This document shows positions 9,377 to 20,990 of a stretch of 64,000 nucleotides of DNA, piece after piece; positions within the stretch are counted from its first letter, which is position 1; every line of letters starts with the position of its first letter. The stretch spans positions 26,882,120 through 26,946,119 of the forward strand of contig CM068373.1 in NCBI GenBank assembly GCA_034769895.1, given 5' to 3'. This DNA is from Magicicada septendecula. Taxonomy: Eukaryota; Arthropoda; Insecta; Hemiptera; Cicadidae. The translations under genes and the position numbers were made by a program. The notes beneath the pieces are model-generated. The model did not search any database, had not been told where the DNA came from, and saw only the letters and a program-made list of their open reading frames with translations.

Positions 9377-10925
9377 GGAAGGAATTTTAACAAACTAATT
9401 TTTTTATTGCTGATAACGTAGTACATACATAAAAAATTGTCCCCTCCCCCTTCATCGACCCTTTTTATTTATAGATATTTCATTTACCTTTGTACAGTGG
9501 ATTGTTATGATCTTCGTTTCAGGATACTTTACTTATCAAAATCAAGTACTTTACTCTTGTTAAAACATAAAATATTGCAGGTAAACTACCCCTTCCCCTT
9601 AACCAATCTTCACGAAAATCAATAGCCCTTGAGGCCTTTACAATTCAGGAATGTATAAAAAAACGTATTTGATTCTTCTGTTTGAATTTACGGCAGTTAT
9701 TGTTCGTCATACAAAAAATTTTACACACAAACAGGCACACAGACACACACACACAAACACTTTTCGAAAAATGACTTTTCTTCATGTTTTGAGGGTAGTA
9801 CAATCAGAATCAGCCTTTATCTAGAACACGATTTTTGTTGGCATCAACATACTTCTATTTCCTTATGGAAGATTGAAGTATAAATGTAATACGGTCTCCT
9901 GTAGGTGTTAGCATAATGTAGTGGGACAAAACAAACTAAACTAAATAAACTATTACGGTTCGGTCTCATCTTCGGTCCATTTATGCACATTCGTAGCACA
10001 TGCACCGCGTATCACATGGGTAGTATATTTTTCTCTCTTCTGCGGTATATTGAAGAGATCTCGCCTAAACGACGTACCCTAAGTTTTCGTACTCTTCATT
10101 GCACTCTCTTCACAGCAGAATAAAGTAGCCCTGTTTCTCGGTTAGATAGAAATCTTCAGAGAGTTTGGGTTACGGAGACGTAGAGGCCACCACTAAAGAA
10201 ATATTAACATTAGTAAATTAATATTGGTATTAGTGTTAGACAAGTTATTATATTGACGATATCTCTTAAATTACAGTCTGATGAAGAAATATGATTAAAT
10301 TGAAATTGTAGAGATAAGCGTGGAATAATCAAATTTTAAGCGTAATAAAATTACAATTAATCCTAATCATGGAAGTGTCTTAGAAAACGTAAAATCGTGA
10401 TCTGAGAGAAATTAAAAAGGAAAGAGAACAAAACACTGGTGTTTTCATTGTACTGGACAACTAATTATAAATCCTCTGACAGAAATTGCTCCGACATAAC
10501 AACGACAGAACAGTAGCTTAGCTGAAGGCTTAAACAATACTCTTTTGTTGTACAAAATGTAAAGGGTACTTTGTGTGATGCGCGGACGCGGATGTTAGTG
10601 ACAACTGGTCTCTTACCAATGTAATTTGTTTGGTTTATGAAAGCAAAATAGCTGTGTGTATAAAACAGTCTGATTTGCATTCACATTGTTAAAGCACTTA
10701 GTGTTTCAGCCAAATACTGCAATACTCAGAATACCAAGCCTCATCACAATCTTATTAAATTCAAACACACCACGCAATGCAAATTTCATTATACAGTGGA
10801 ATGCGCATGTGAAGGAAGGCAAAATTTAAAATTGGTTATTTTCATAACGTACATTATTTAACAGTCTAAACATCTAATCTTTTTAATTTTAGGTTAATTT
10901 CAAGTTATTTTGTTTTCAATAACAC
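9377..10925. other. No recognised gene
   Basis: Mostly AT-rich, with a CA-rich run near 9722-9762. Short ORFs only. An isolated CTGATGA at 10278 has no hammerhead context. Confidence 0.5.
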
Positions 10926-11240
10926 TGGTACGCCGGTCTACTTTATCGTCGTAGGTACAGTGGAAAACTAAATACACGACACCAATTAAGTCACTAATCA
11001 CCAGTTTTAATTATCACAGTTAAGCAGTTCGTAATTAACAACACTGTCTCTTACAACAAATCAAATACAAAATTCTTCACACGCAATAAAATGTCAACTA
11101 ATATAAAACACAATTGTATTACAATTATACCGTCCGATTATAAAACACAACATTTCACTAATAACCACTTGAAAGGACACGGTAATCACTTGTAATATAT
11201 CGCTACTATAACTTAAACTGCAATGTGATGGCACAAACCC
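10926..11240 (-). mobile_element. Ty3/gypsy-type LTR fragment (downstream part)
   Basis: Matches the first ~300 bp, as read on the plus strand, of the LTR copies at 15971, 29950, 55911 and 61034 (shared GTACAGTGGAAAAC, CACGCAATAA and AACACAATTGTATTAC). On the minus strand it directly follows gag sequence, so an internal deletion has joined gag to the 3' LTR. Confidence 0.75.
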
Positions 11241-11972
11241 ATTAATGTAGCGGGACGCCGACTTGGCAGCTTCAAATTCTAGGGCGTGAACAAGAGCTTC
11301 TGAGCTATTTCGTTGTCTTGCCATTCGTAACACTTGCTGAAGTTCACAATCTCCGATGCCATCAATAAATGTCTGCACCGCAAACCTTATTCGAAAATCT
11401 TCTGGTGCTTCAGGATAGGCCAATCTGATCAATCTGTTGATACTTGCTTCAAACTCTTGAAGACTCCCCTTAACGTTGTCGTCTTATTCCCAACTGAGCG
11501 TAGTACACCTCTCGCAAATATTTATCACCGTAGCGTAATTCTAGAGCTTTTATCAACTCGGCATAGGTGTTCTGGCTGTCAGGTGGAACTTTCTCTAGTA
11601 GTTCCGCCGCAGGTCTTTTTAATGCGAGAACGAGTGAGACTGCCTTGTCTTTCTCTGACAATTATTTGCGCATGCACCAGCTTCAAATTGGCGGAGGTAC
11701 GTTGCCCAGTGACTGCTTCCGTCAAAGGTTGGAGTTTTGACATGAACTGTCCCTACTGCAGGCAAAGTGACTTTTAAAGTGTCCTCAAAAGAGTGGACAT
11801 CTAGACCTTTTCTCAATACAGGAGGAAGGAATCTCCGGGGGACTTTGCACCCGAGAATCTCCGGGAGACCTCTGTCGAGAACGCGCTGGAGCGCCGATCT
11901 TTGACGGCGTGCAAGGTACTCTACACGGGGGCACGCGTAGGTAATCACCGGCAACACTGCACTATGGTACAC
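11241..11972 (-). pseudogene. Ty3/gypsy-type gag remnant, frameshifted
   Basis: The minus strand carries, in order and in different frames: FDGSSHWATYLRQFEAGACA (about 11700), SEKDKAVSLVLALKRPAAEL with ALELRYGDKYLREVYYAQL (11661-11470), and RLAYPEAPEDFRIRFAVQTF with SSEALVHALEFEAAKSASR (11432-11250). These blocks are typical of the capsid region of gypsy-like Gag in insects. Frameshifts separate them, and the zinc knuckle, pol and 5' LTR are missing. The upstream limit is approximate. Confidence 0.75.
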
Positions 11973-12060
11973 AACAATATACCAGACGAAAAGATCCTAG
12001 CTAAGGTAACGAACGTACTGACTCGTGTATTCTGTAGCTTCAACCATAAGTAATTATAAG

Positions 12061-12843
12061 CAGTATAGGATTTACTATTAGGCTGACTGGGGCGCAGCCT
12101 AGGGCCGCAAGCTGCAGATATATTTTTTTTAACAGAAGTATTTTTATAAAAGTATTATGCACTTTGATTTATTTTAGTATGATTTTTTGAATTACAAATA
12201 GAAAACAGTTCTTATTTAAATATTGCGAGCTTATTTTAAGAAGCTGGCATCCTTGAAAACTAATAATCTGCGCATGCGAATATTGAACGTCCGATATATT
12301 CCCCCGAATTTACAAGACCGTGGTACCACCCTTGTTTGTTATCATTGTTTATCTGCGCTGTGACTGAACGGTTTGCGATTTTAGTTATGTTTTTATTTTG
12401 TTTTGAATATAAAGGAGATTTTTAGGTTTGTGAAGTGGGCAGTGCGTTGTTTCGTTGATATTTATTAGTGTGAAAACATTATGAAGATAGAATTGAATCC
12501 GTACACTAAACGTATTTATCATGAACATGAACATTCTCACGGCTAGTGGAGCCTATAAACTTAAGATAAAATATATTAAAGAGGAAGCTCATTTAGAAAC
12601 AATAAAAAAAACTCAAAAACTAGATCATGTTTTTAAAACTACGCTGGTTTACAATGATAGCCCTGCAGTTAAATGTGTATCAAAAACTGACTTCAATGTT
12701 CCAAGTACTTTTCCAACAGAGGTTGCAGACGATCACACTATTAATAACCCCGTAGGTAATTTAAACATTTAAGGGAATCAAAATAGCCGGGGGCCGCACA
12801 GAAAACTTGGCCTAGGCCCTCAAAAATCTTAAATCCGGCACTG
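12061..12843 (+). mobile_element. hAT-like DNA transposon, internally deleted
   Basis: The ends are imperfect inverted repeats: CAGTATAGGATTTA at 12061 and the reverse complement CAGTGCCGGATTTA ending at 12843, with GC-rich CCTAGGGCCG just inside both. The internal plus-strand ORF 12521-12772 reads ASGAYKLKIKYIKEEAHLET, then KTQKLDHVFK. This resembles the SGA.KRK...E...KLD.FF leader of insect ZMYM-type hAT transposases. The catalytic part is deleted. The flanks share TATAAG but no perfect 8-bp duplication is visible. Confidence 0.65.
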
Positions 12844-13082
12844 ATATAAGTGTCTAATTATGAAAGAGGCACTACGAAAGGAACTATTTAAACTTTTTAT
12901 GAATAAAAGGAAATTCCTACATGCCGTAATAACGTCATTTGTAAAGAAAATTTCTTGGAACAAATAACAAACTGCACAGAGAAAGTAATTTCGTTGGTAA
13001 AACTGACAAACTTTGACATAATCCAAATTAAAGTTACTCAAAGGATTTTTAAAAATATATAAACATTTGGTACGTTTCACAG

Positions 13083-13123
13083 TTCTGACAGCTGTTTCGA
13101 CTTCTTAAGCCATTGTCAAAGAG
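13083..13123 (-). ncRNA. Hammerhead-like fold, PLE family C, copy 1 left
   Basis: Minus strand: core TTGACAA where CTGANGA is expected, stem II GGCTT-AAG-AAGTC, GAAA, and a palindromic stem III ACAGCTGT followed by C as H17. Stem I pairs over three bases. Both core changes (C3 to U, G8 to A) recur in every family C copy. Confidence 0.65.
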
Positions 13124-13370
13124 ATGAGTTAAAACAAAACAGAGGATGTAAGGGTGGTTGACATCTGTTTAGGGCATGTATCGGAATATGTGTAAAGTGT
13201 GAAGATGGAGAGGGGAGGTTGCAGGAGCTAAGGAAAGGTCAAGTGCCTGTAAAAACTAAATATAATTATTTAATTTCTAGAATTTCTAACAAATCTATTT
13301 TTTTACCTTTTTGTATGTTGTAGAATAGTGTTATGTTTCTTTTTTTTGTTATCAAACACACTAGAGAAAA

Positions 13371-13600
13371 ATAGAGTTTATGAAATTCACTGTACAGAAT
13401 GAGATGATATTTATATCGGACAATGTGGCCGTTCTCTGAAATATCGCATTTCTGAACATAAGAAGGCGATTTTAACCAATACAGCCATTACAGGTTTTGT
13501 AGATCATTGCTTACAACGCAATCACTTCGTAGATACACAACACGTAACACTACTGCACAACATACGAAAAGGTAAAAAAAATGGATTTGATAGAAATTCT
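13371..13600 (+). pseudogene. PLE family C GIY-YIG endonuclease fragment
   Basis: The plus strand reads NRVYEIHCTE, stop, DDIYIGQCGRSLKYRISEHKK, then TGFVDHCLQRNHF. VYEI.C...D.IYIGQ.GRSL..R..EHK is the GIY-YIG core of PLEs. One stop and later frameshifts make it non-functional. It lies between the two family C pLTRs in the orientation of the right one. Confidence 0.8.
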
Positions 13601-13848
13601 AGAAATTAAAAAAGCAATAAAAAAGCAAAAATTTAACAAATGAACAAACTGAATTCTGTGTATCCCCTTTATGAAAAGCAGTTATTTAGTTTAGTTAAAT
13701 TTATATTTTGCATTCAGATTATATTTAGTTTTTACAGACACTTAACCTTTCCTTAGTACATGAACCCCCCTCTCCATCTTCACACCTCACACATGTTCCG
13801 ATACACGCCCTAAACCACCCTCACATCCTCTGTTTTGTTTTCACTCAT

Positions 13849-13889
13849 CTCTTTGACAATGGCTTAAGAAGTCGAAACAGCTGTCAAAG
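13849..13889 (+). ncRNA. Hammerhead-like fold, PLE family C, copy 1 right
   Basis: Core TTGACAA, stem II GGCTT-AAG-AAGTC, GAAA, palindromic stem III ACAGCTGT, H17 C. Stem I CTCT/AAAG has one mismatch where other copies have AGAG. Confidence 0.65.
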
Positions 13890-13998
13890 TTAAATAAAAA
13901 AACTGTAAAACGAACCAAGTGTTTGTATACGTTTAAAAAACCTTTGTAATAATATGTTTCACCAAGTGCCCAACGAGTCATCAATTAATATCGTAAAG

Positions 13999-15020
13999 TT
14001 ATTCAATACGATACTACACTAAAACTAAAGAGTCGTTTACACAAGCCGTTTGAAGAATGCTGACAGTGATCGGCATTTCGATATTAATCTGCGTTTTATG
14101 GGTGTTGGTTTACTTATGAGAAATAAATTGTCAGAAGACGGAAGAGAAAGTTGATGTACCGAATGAAATATAGACAACGAAGAAGACAATATATAGACAA
14201 TATAGAATGAAGGCCAGAAATATACGACACACCGCAAAAATACTATAGCGAATTTTAAAACTATATTCCGTTACTGTGTACTGTAACAGAATTCTAAAAT
14301 ATATATATATATATAGATTATTAATTAATTACAATCGTCTAAAATGAGAACATTATTTTGTATTACACGAACGCTTTAAAACGATGATGGATGCAATCGA
14401 TGAGTTTAACGCCTACTGTCAGAAGAAATTAACGTAACTTATATAAAGTATATTTTTCATTGTTTTTTTTTCAAAATATTTGTGACTTCAGCAATATCAT
14501 TAATTATACTAATGAAGTGAAGAGTACCATATAAATAAAGTGTTATTTTAACCTGAATTTTTTATGGCAAATATTTTACGGCTGTATAGATACCATTGTT
14601 TGTATACAAAAAATTAAGTACTGGAACATAATCAATCATCCATTGATACTGTCAGACACGATTCAGCTGGTGAACGGAATATTGTTTCTAAACTACTGTA
14701 TATTGTAATAGTAGAAAGTGGCAAGTGATACTCGATAATTAATCATCACCGGAGAACAATTCTTATCAAGGTTGCAGTGAAGTAACCAAGTTGAGTCCAA
14801 GTTTGCGCCAGCCTAATTCAAACTTATATAAACTCAGAGTCTGTGATTCAACCTATCTGAAACAGAAATATTTATATGTCTATTAATGTCAAGCGTGAGT
14901 TTTAAAATTACCTAAAATTGAGAGTACAACTTTAAAATGTACAACATTAAATTAACAATATATAATAGCTCAGTGTTAGTCACTCAAGATCTGAATGCAC
15001 ACTTGCATTCATCATCACCA
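13999..15020. other. No recognised gene
   Basis: AT-rich, with an AT dinucleotide run near 14298. No coding similarity was seen on either strand. Confidence 0.5.
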
Positions 15021-15400
15021 ACCCCAACGACTAGACCTTAGACCTGCTCCGGAATCCATCTCCTTCTTGGTCTACCGAGTTCTCTCTTCCCAGTAGGGTG
15101 ATAACCCAAGGCAGCTACAGGTAGACGGATATCAGCCATGCGATTCAAGTGTTCACACCATCTGCTTCTGTGGATCGCGTATAATATCCTCGTTCCTTCT
15201 CCGATCCAAGAGAAAACAACTTTGCGTCCTTCTTAGAGATTTCACTTCGGCTGCCTGAATCCTCTGCACGTCCCTTTTACCAAGAGACCGTGTCTCACTA
15301 GCATACAGAAACGTGGAAACAGCCACAGTTTTATAAAATTTCATTCGGGTATCATTCCGTGTTTTAATTTTCAGGTACCTATGAATCGTTTCACAGATGC
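15021..15400 (-). mobile_element. RTE-like reverse-transcriptase C-terminal tail
   Basis: The minus strand reads MKFYKTVAVSTFLYASETRS, then RIQAAEVKSLRRTQSC and LLDRRRNEDI. This is the post-catalytic thumb region (KFYKTV..P..LY.SE.W.....RIQAAEMKFLR). The 3' end, rich in ATG/CAT, lies near 15010. It is the same family as the copy at 58290-58760, with matching non-coding tail. Frameshifted and 5'-truncated. Confidence 0.75.
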
Positions 15401-15602
15401 ACTTGCATTCACAAGGACAAAAAACTAAACAAAAAGAAAAACCGCAACGGGTAAGCTCTCAGCAAGGACTTTAACCGGGAAGGACATATTCAGGATCTAT
15501 AACCTGAATACTGCGTAATTTCATATAAGGTGATACAATTTCTTTTCATGACCTTATATGAAAATTAAAGATAATTCAATTCGTTGTGTGTGGTTGTGTG
15601 GG

Positions 15603-15605
<3 letters not shown>

Positions 15606-15682
<77 letters not shown>
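15606..15682. repeat. (GA)n microsatellite
   Basis: About 38 uninterrupted GA dinucleotides. Confidence 0.95.
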
Positions 15683-15684
<2 letters not shown>

Positions 15685-15729
15685 CTATGAATATCAGCGA
15701 AATTATCATTTGAGTACTACCGGGTTATA

Positions 15730-15960
15730 ATAGAAGGAAGCGAGCAATGATTTCAAAAAGAAGTGTGGAGCCTGTACATCCTTAGTCCAAAATATAACCT
15801 GACAATATCTGCTAGGAAAACCAAAATATGTGGTTCCGTAGAAGTTCTCAAATAAAAACGAAGACTGTGGTTAATAAAACAAGATTCTCATTTCTAATAC
15901 TTGGGTTGTTATGTCTGTTCTGAGGATGACAAGGAATCCAAGATAAGGCAGATACATACT
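15730..15960 (+). mobile_element. Reverse-transcriptase connection-region fragment
   Basis: The plus strand reads approximately YNLTISARKTKICG, then, after stops, FSF.ILG..CLF.G. This corresponds to the N..ISA.KTK.M.F...F.YLGC.VSYE region downstream of the RT active site in RTE-like elements. It stops where the LTR at 15971 begins. Decayed; low information. Confidence 0.5.
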
Positions 15961-15970
15961 GTTACGACGG

Positions 15971-16415
15971 CCTCCTTGATCGTCGTATGCTGCAGTGGAA
16001 AACAAAATACAAGACACCAATGAAATCACCAATAACCAGCATAATTATCACAATTGATAATTCGCAATCAACTCGTACAATAATTCCAGTTAGATTTGTA
16101 CACACTCAATAATAATGTCATATAATAAAGTTCCACATAACTTATAGCACAATAACACTTTACAGAATACTTTGACAAACACTCGATCCGCGCTAAGGAA
16201 AATCGCTCACGTAACTGACTTGACAACGCCAGACGCTCTTGCTTTTATAGGTCGCGCAGAGGTTTAGTGTAGCTTTCCCTGCTTACCGCTCGCTGGCTTA
16301 ATGCGTATCTCAAGTGTTCTTGAACACATCTAGAACCAATTTGTGGGCGGCCTTGACTGAGCAACACCTGCCACACTGGAGGGGGGAGAATGTTCTGGCC
16401 TGTTCGATAAGCTTC
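15971..16415 (-). mobile_element. Solo LTR, Ty3/gypsy-type family
   Basis: Starts TGTTACGACGG and shares GCAGTGGAAAAC, AGACACCAAT and CAATAATAATGTCA with the other LTR copies. In the minus orientation a TATA-like stretch precedes the shared R region. The far end diverges from the other copies, suggesting a subfamily. No internal region is attached. Confidence 0.7.
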
Positions 16416-17588
16416 TCGTTACAACATCAATGAAGACGTGGCACCATAAGAAGGGCATTAACAGGAAAAGCTTCAGAAGGAACGCAGTTAAAATTTTTTC
16501 AAAGTAATTGCTCACTGTATTGTATAGGTTCAAACAGTGAACACCAAGAACAGAAATAATTTGAGGCAGAGAGAATCATCGGAGAAGAAGTTTATGAAAA
16601 TGTACTAGGCAAGATAAAGACTGAATATAAAACCTACGAGAATAGGATGTTCAACCAATACCAAAATTGCAAAGGGTTACAGGGAAATGTAGAAATTATA
16701 TGTTAAAAGAAATACCCCGGAAGAATTTAAAAGCTGTCTATGAACTACCGGCCAGAAATGAAAAGAATTAACTGTAGCCAGAGGATGACACCGTGAACTC
16801 GAAAACGGGCATAAGCCCTAAGCTTAAAACCGAAAGAGAATAAAACAATGAAAGTGATAAACAAACATAGACAGTTGTTTTTGTCTCAAAACATTTTTCT
16901 TTTAGTTGGATCATGTTTTAAAACTTTTAGCTACTAACATGGACCACCAGTTTTTTAAACACCCGTTTCATATTTACTAGATATAATCGTATTGTGCCTA
17001 GAAATCAAACGGTATTTAATAAAACAATTAATCTTGACACATTAAACAATTCGGCAAATATCAGCAGTATCCTCATGTGTTACTTATTCGTTAACAACAT
17101 TCTCAAACGTTTTACCAACAAAATATAAATACTTTAGTACTTGTAACTTATTCGAAATGAAAGTATGGAAAATGAATAACACTGTTTAGTCTAAAAATAT
17201 TTATATTAAAGCTATTCGTGTAGCAGTTCATAAATATTAACAGATAATTATATCGACATTGAATTATCTGCGATAATTATATAACCGTATTGATAGATAT
17301 AAACGAATAAATTTTAGGACGTGTAAGTTTATTTTTAATAAATCAATCATTTATATATAATATTTAATATGTTTGCAGAGCTTGTGTTTTGATTTTCAGG
17401 ATCGTTTTCTGATACGATAGTAATGTATAACCCAGACACAACAGCCCGTTTTCTGAACCAGTGAACAGTGAATGTTTTAGCGGTAAATTGTAGTGTAATA
17501 TGTGTATATTGCTTTCATGTACTCTTGAATCATGCATAAATTTAGGGAACAAAAATTACTGGAACATGAAAAGTTTTTTTTATCACGC
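16416..17588. other. No recognised gene
   Basis: A lysine-rich decayed stretch at 16560-16760 may be more of the RT-derived sequence interrupted by the preceding LTR, but no motif is certain. The rest is AT-rich. Confidence 0.45.
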
Positions 17589-17671
17589 AAATTTAATTTA
17601 ATGAAGAAAGTTGTGTTAGTTGTTAAAATCACAAGCAGGATGATCACTGTTGGACACCACTATATAAAATT

Positions 17672-17719
17672 ATCCCGATTGGCGCTTTGAAGCTTCACAG
17701 CTCATCGTCAGATCGGAAT
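17672..17719 (-). ncRNA. Hammerhead ribozyme relic, PLE family A copy 2 left
   Basis: Stem I (ATTCCGAT/ATCGGGAT), the CTGACGA core and stem II are intact. The GAAA box reads CAAA and the U16.1 position is C, so catalysis is not expected. Confidence 0.75.
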
Positions 17720-17905
17720 TAAACCAAAACCTGAAAAAACCCTTCACTCACATCTCACCCCATCCATCTCACACACAACAAGCTATAATTGAAAGTCCCT
17801 TCCCCACTCTCAGCCCTGTCCCACGATCTGGACAGTTACATATTTTTCTAGCAAATTCCTTGTGTTTCAATGTTGTGTGTGTGGTTTTTTTCAGGTTTTG
17901 GTTTA

Positions 17906-17953
17906 ATTCCGATCTGACGATGAGCTGTGAAGCTTGAAAGCGCTAATCGGGAT
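17906..17953 (+). ncRNA. Hammerhead ribozyme, PLE family A copy 2 right (intact)
   Basis: Stem I ATTCCGAT/ATCGGGAT (8 bp with one G-U), core CTGACGA, stem II GAGCT-GTGA-AGCTT, GAAA, palindromic stem III AGCGCT, H17 A. Compared with the copies at 4191 and 5901, the third stem I pair is G-C instead of A-U, a compensatory change. Confidence 0.88.
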
Positions 17954-17986
17954 AATTTTATATAGTGGTGTCCAAAAAATTTAATT

Positions 17987-18594
17987 ATTTTCAAATGTGA
18001 GAAATGAATCCAAACTGAAAATTAAAAAAAAATATTGTTCGGTAAAATTTTTTAAACGGTGGAGGCCTGTAACACGCCAATAAAATATGCTTTTCTCTAG
18101 AAACATGAAAGTGATAATTATACGAAATACGAAATACTTACTTATTTGTGATAAACACTTACGAAAAATTCTACCATTTTATTGAAGACTGAGAGTATGT
18201 CCATTATTTGGTTCTTAAGGCTGGAGTAATGAGTGCAAAAGTGAGTGCCGACATGAAGCCTTCACGATTCATGTTTAATTATAGTAATTTCAATGTATAT
18301 TAAATAAAAATATTTTAAATATATTAGATTTACTGTTACTTTGCGTATCGCATTCAGAATAAAGACACAACTTTGGTGTGCCGTCGTAAATGCTCTTGTT
18401 AAACTAGAGGACTACAATTTTTTAATTAACTAAAGGTTTTCTCGTTTTAAAACTTGCACGTTTACCTATTAATGACATTTAGAAAAATATTTTATATATC
18501 TTTTCAATTGAAAAATCAAACCTAAATTGTAAATGTGTTAGAAGATGCTGCGCCTTTAGAAATAACGGTAAGTGGGTCACACTCAAGTCTAATG
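17987..18594. other. No recognised gene
   Basis: AT-rich; no coding frame or repeat family recognised. Confidence 0.5.
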
Positions 18595-19040
18595 TGGTCG
18601 TACAAGCAGTGAAGGCGATCGAAAAAGTGCAAAAAAATGACATTATTGAAAAAATTTCAAGGGTATTGGAAGACCGCAGATTGAGGAGAGAATGACGTTT
18701 CTGAAGTCATAGGCAACTCATATGAGCGGGTGCATCATACTTTAATAACTCAAGAACTTGGTGTGAAAAAGCGTTATGCAAGATGATGCTACATCTGGAG
18801 TTGTTGCATTTTTTGGGCGCTCAGTGCGGGGGAGTAACATCTTCAATGCTCGTACAACCACGTTTAAACTCAAGTGCTACTTACAAACCGTTGATTTTGA
18901 AGTCGCAGCAAGTTCTGAAACATTTATAATTTTGTTCTGAATTTCCTTTGGCGCTAAACAATTTTTAACAAAGAATCACACCACGATGTTTGATTTTGTC
19001 CTTTTTCAAAACACGCATGACACGTCAATTTTAAACAGCT
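18595..19040. mobile_element. mariner-family transposase remnant with internal inversion
   Basis: The plus strand at 18600-18790 reads IEKISRVLEDRRLR, then NSYERVHHTLITQELGVKK, the second helix-turn-helix of a mariner transposase. The minus strand at 19035-18795 reads LKKDKIKHRGVI, then LAATSKSTVCK-like sequence, RGCTSIED and NATTPDVA, the N-terminal part that should precede it on the same strand. The halves therefore point in opposite directions, joined near 18790. No catalytic domain was found. Confidence 0.65.
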
Positions 19041-19139
19041 TCTGAACAATGAATAAATTGATAGATGGATTTTGAAGTTGACAGGAGTTCACATAAAATA
19101 CAAATCTTGGAGAATAAGGAAACATTTTAATTTAACCGC

Positions 19140-19360
19140 TAAGCTACAGAGTTTAACTCCGCGAACGTTTCAACTGACCCTCGTAGGTGCAAGCTTTTGC
19201 CATGCACAGAAAACTGCAGTTTTTTTAGTAGTATCACATAAACAAAGTTAAATACCCGCTGCAATTAGGAAGATACTACTTCCGGTGTCGCGGTTTTCGA
19301 AATAAAAGTAGTAAGGAAAACTTAGGGGAAACTGACTATTAGGGGAAACAGGACTAACGT
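19140..19360. repeat. Unclassified repeat, copy without insertion
   Basis: Shares AGGTGCAAGCTTTTG, then ATCACAT.AACAAAGTTAAAT and CTTCCGGTG with 20505-20990. At about 19222 the two flanks meet at a short T run, the empty counterpart of the insert at 20536-20828. Confidence 0.7.
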
Positions 19361-20440
19361 TTAGTTATTAATCACACTTGAAAAAATATTTTATATTTCT
19401 TTTCTATTTTATGAAAGGCGTAATAACTTTAGAAGGAACGAGTTTCTTTACCGATTTTGTTTGTTTGTGTAGAATTTTGTTGAGACTTTTGTACCTTGTC
19501 TGTGTTTCAGACAGTCCCAATCGTTGAATGCCTTTAGCTTCACTGAGTATTCACTTGTCTTTTTACTGGCAGTACTTCTTACAGTTGTTCGACTGGGTTG
19601 TGATTTGCTATCTGCACTTACAAAAAACCAAATAGGGCAAATCACTATCTTGTACCTAAGCCAATATTGTTATCAATATGCAAACAACTCTGTGTTGTTA
19701 GTAATTTACACTTAACCAATTTAGATCTTGTACTGTATAGTTAGCAAGTGGTTGACGCTGTATTAGACAATACCCACAAGTGTTGCGTTCTCTCAACATG
19801 CATAATAGAGCACACTGTGCAATTATGTAGTTGCTTTGTTACTTGATCCAACAGCAAGAGTCTAACTGCTGTCTCTAACTAAACTCAGATAACTATGTCT
19901 TCTCTAGTTAGCGAGTGTCTGAAAACTAGTATTCCCTTGTGTACTCTGTACCTTCAAAGTTACCAATTACACTTAAGAGTAACCTATGCAAGAATGTTGC
20001 ACCTTTTGTGAAAAAAAAAAGGTTATTTACAAAATAAAAACTGTTTCGTATATAACTTTGTAATTTTATAAAGATATTTTTTATTGTTAGTATTTTTATT
20101 TCATAGTGCCTACAAATGTCAGCTAAACTGTTGTTTTTACCAGTATCTGCACATTGTCTGAGCATTGTTCTTTCCCTGAGGGTAATTTTTTATAATTTAT
20201 AATTTAAATCTTACAAATTTTTATAATTATACAGAAATTCAAAAACATTTGAAATTAATAAGCTCTAACTTTTTGATGTTAACCAACTTCGTGTTTTGTG
20301 GTGAAGTATAGATGTCAGTTAATAGTCTTATTTTGTTGAAATATATTTTTAAAGGCAGTAAACGTGGCGACAACAGTGGATAAATTTGAAATATAAAGAT
20401 TTTACCTACAACTGACGGAAGTCTTTGATTATTACCGTAA
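19361..20440. other. No recognised gene
   Basis: Several short ORFs and A/T runs. No family resemblance was recognised on either strand. Confidence 0.5.
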
Positions 20441-20990
20441 CACTGGGACGCTCTTCAAGTCTACCACATGCATTCAACTCTATCCTGAAGAGCAGTTTCT
20501 AGGTGCAAGCTTTTGACGTACATAGGAAACTGAAGTTTTGACATGATAATGTCTTATGGCCGGCCATCATTTGGAAATTTCTGTAACGCATCACGCTGCA
20601 TGACGTCATCATTTACCAGCCGGGAATCGTTAACTAAAACCGCGACCGCTAACGTGCTAACGTCCGTCGCAGATTAAAGACCTAACAAGCAAACAACACT
20701 GCATAGCTGTAGATAGGTATGTAACCAATCAGTCAGTCAGTAACCATAATAATGTTGCGTTTAGCTGGCGGCTGAAAGACATTATCATGCTCTTAAGCTT
20801 TTACCATTTGGTAAACGGTACTTTACATTTTTTTTTTGTAGTTGTATCACATGAACAAAGTTAAATATCTGAAACAAAGTTAAATATCTGCCGCAGTTAA
20901 TAAGATACCGCTTCCGGTGAACCACCTTTTGAAATAAAAATAATACGTAAAGCTGAGGGGAGACTGACAGTTAGGGGCGACGAGGCGCAG
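20441..20990. repeat. Unclassified repeat, copy with a 0.3-kb insertion
   Basis: The outer sequence matches 19140-19360 on both sides of a block at 20536-20828. Past the insert, the unit AAACAAAGTTAAATATCTG is duplicated at 20857-20890. Confidence 0.65.
20536..20828. mobile_element. Small MITE-like element related to the 34.96-35.94-kb element
   Basis: The ends carry inverted blocks, GACATGATAATGTCTT on the left and AAAGACATTATCATG on the right. The right end continues into TTTACCATTTGGTAAACGG, which can form a small hairpin. Both end blocks recur at 34957 and 35936 around an ORF. Here the interior has no ORF, so this looks like a deletion derivative. Confidence 0.65.

Larger units (their letters stand above)
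13040..13998 (+). mobile_element. Penelope-like element family C, copy 1 (head-to-head pLTRs around an endonuclease)
   Basis: The left pLTR is inverted (minus) with a hammerhead-like fold at 13083-13123. A plus-strand GIY-YIG remnant follows at 13371-13600, then a right pLTR with a second fold at 13849-13889. The right end, CCAACGAGTCATCAATTAAT, is shared with the copies at 46993-47442 and 61837-62279. The left boundary is uncertain. Confidence 0.75.
17599..17976. mobile_element. Penelope family A pLTR pair, copy 2 (no ORF)
   Basis: Divergent inverted arms at about 17653-17740 (minus) and 17887-17976 (plus), with no coding region. The direct repeat AAATTTAATT occurs at 17589-17598 and 17977-17986 and is the likely target-site duplication, so the short pair inserted as one unit. 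Confidence 0.75.

Noticed and set aside
10278..10284. CTGATGA as a hammerhead core
   Set aside because: No stem II, no GAAA box in place and no stem I partner.
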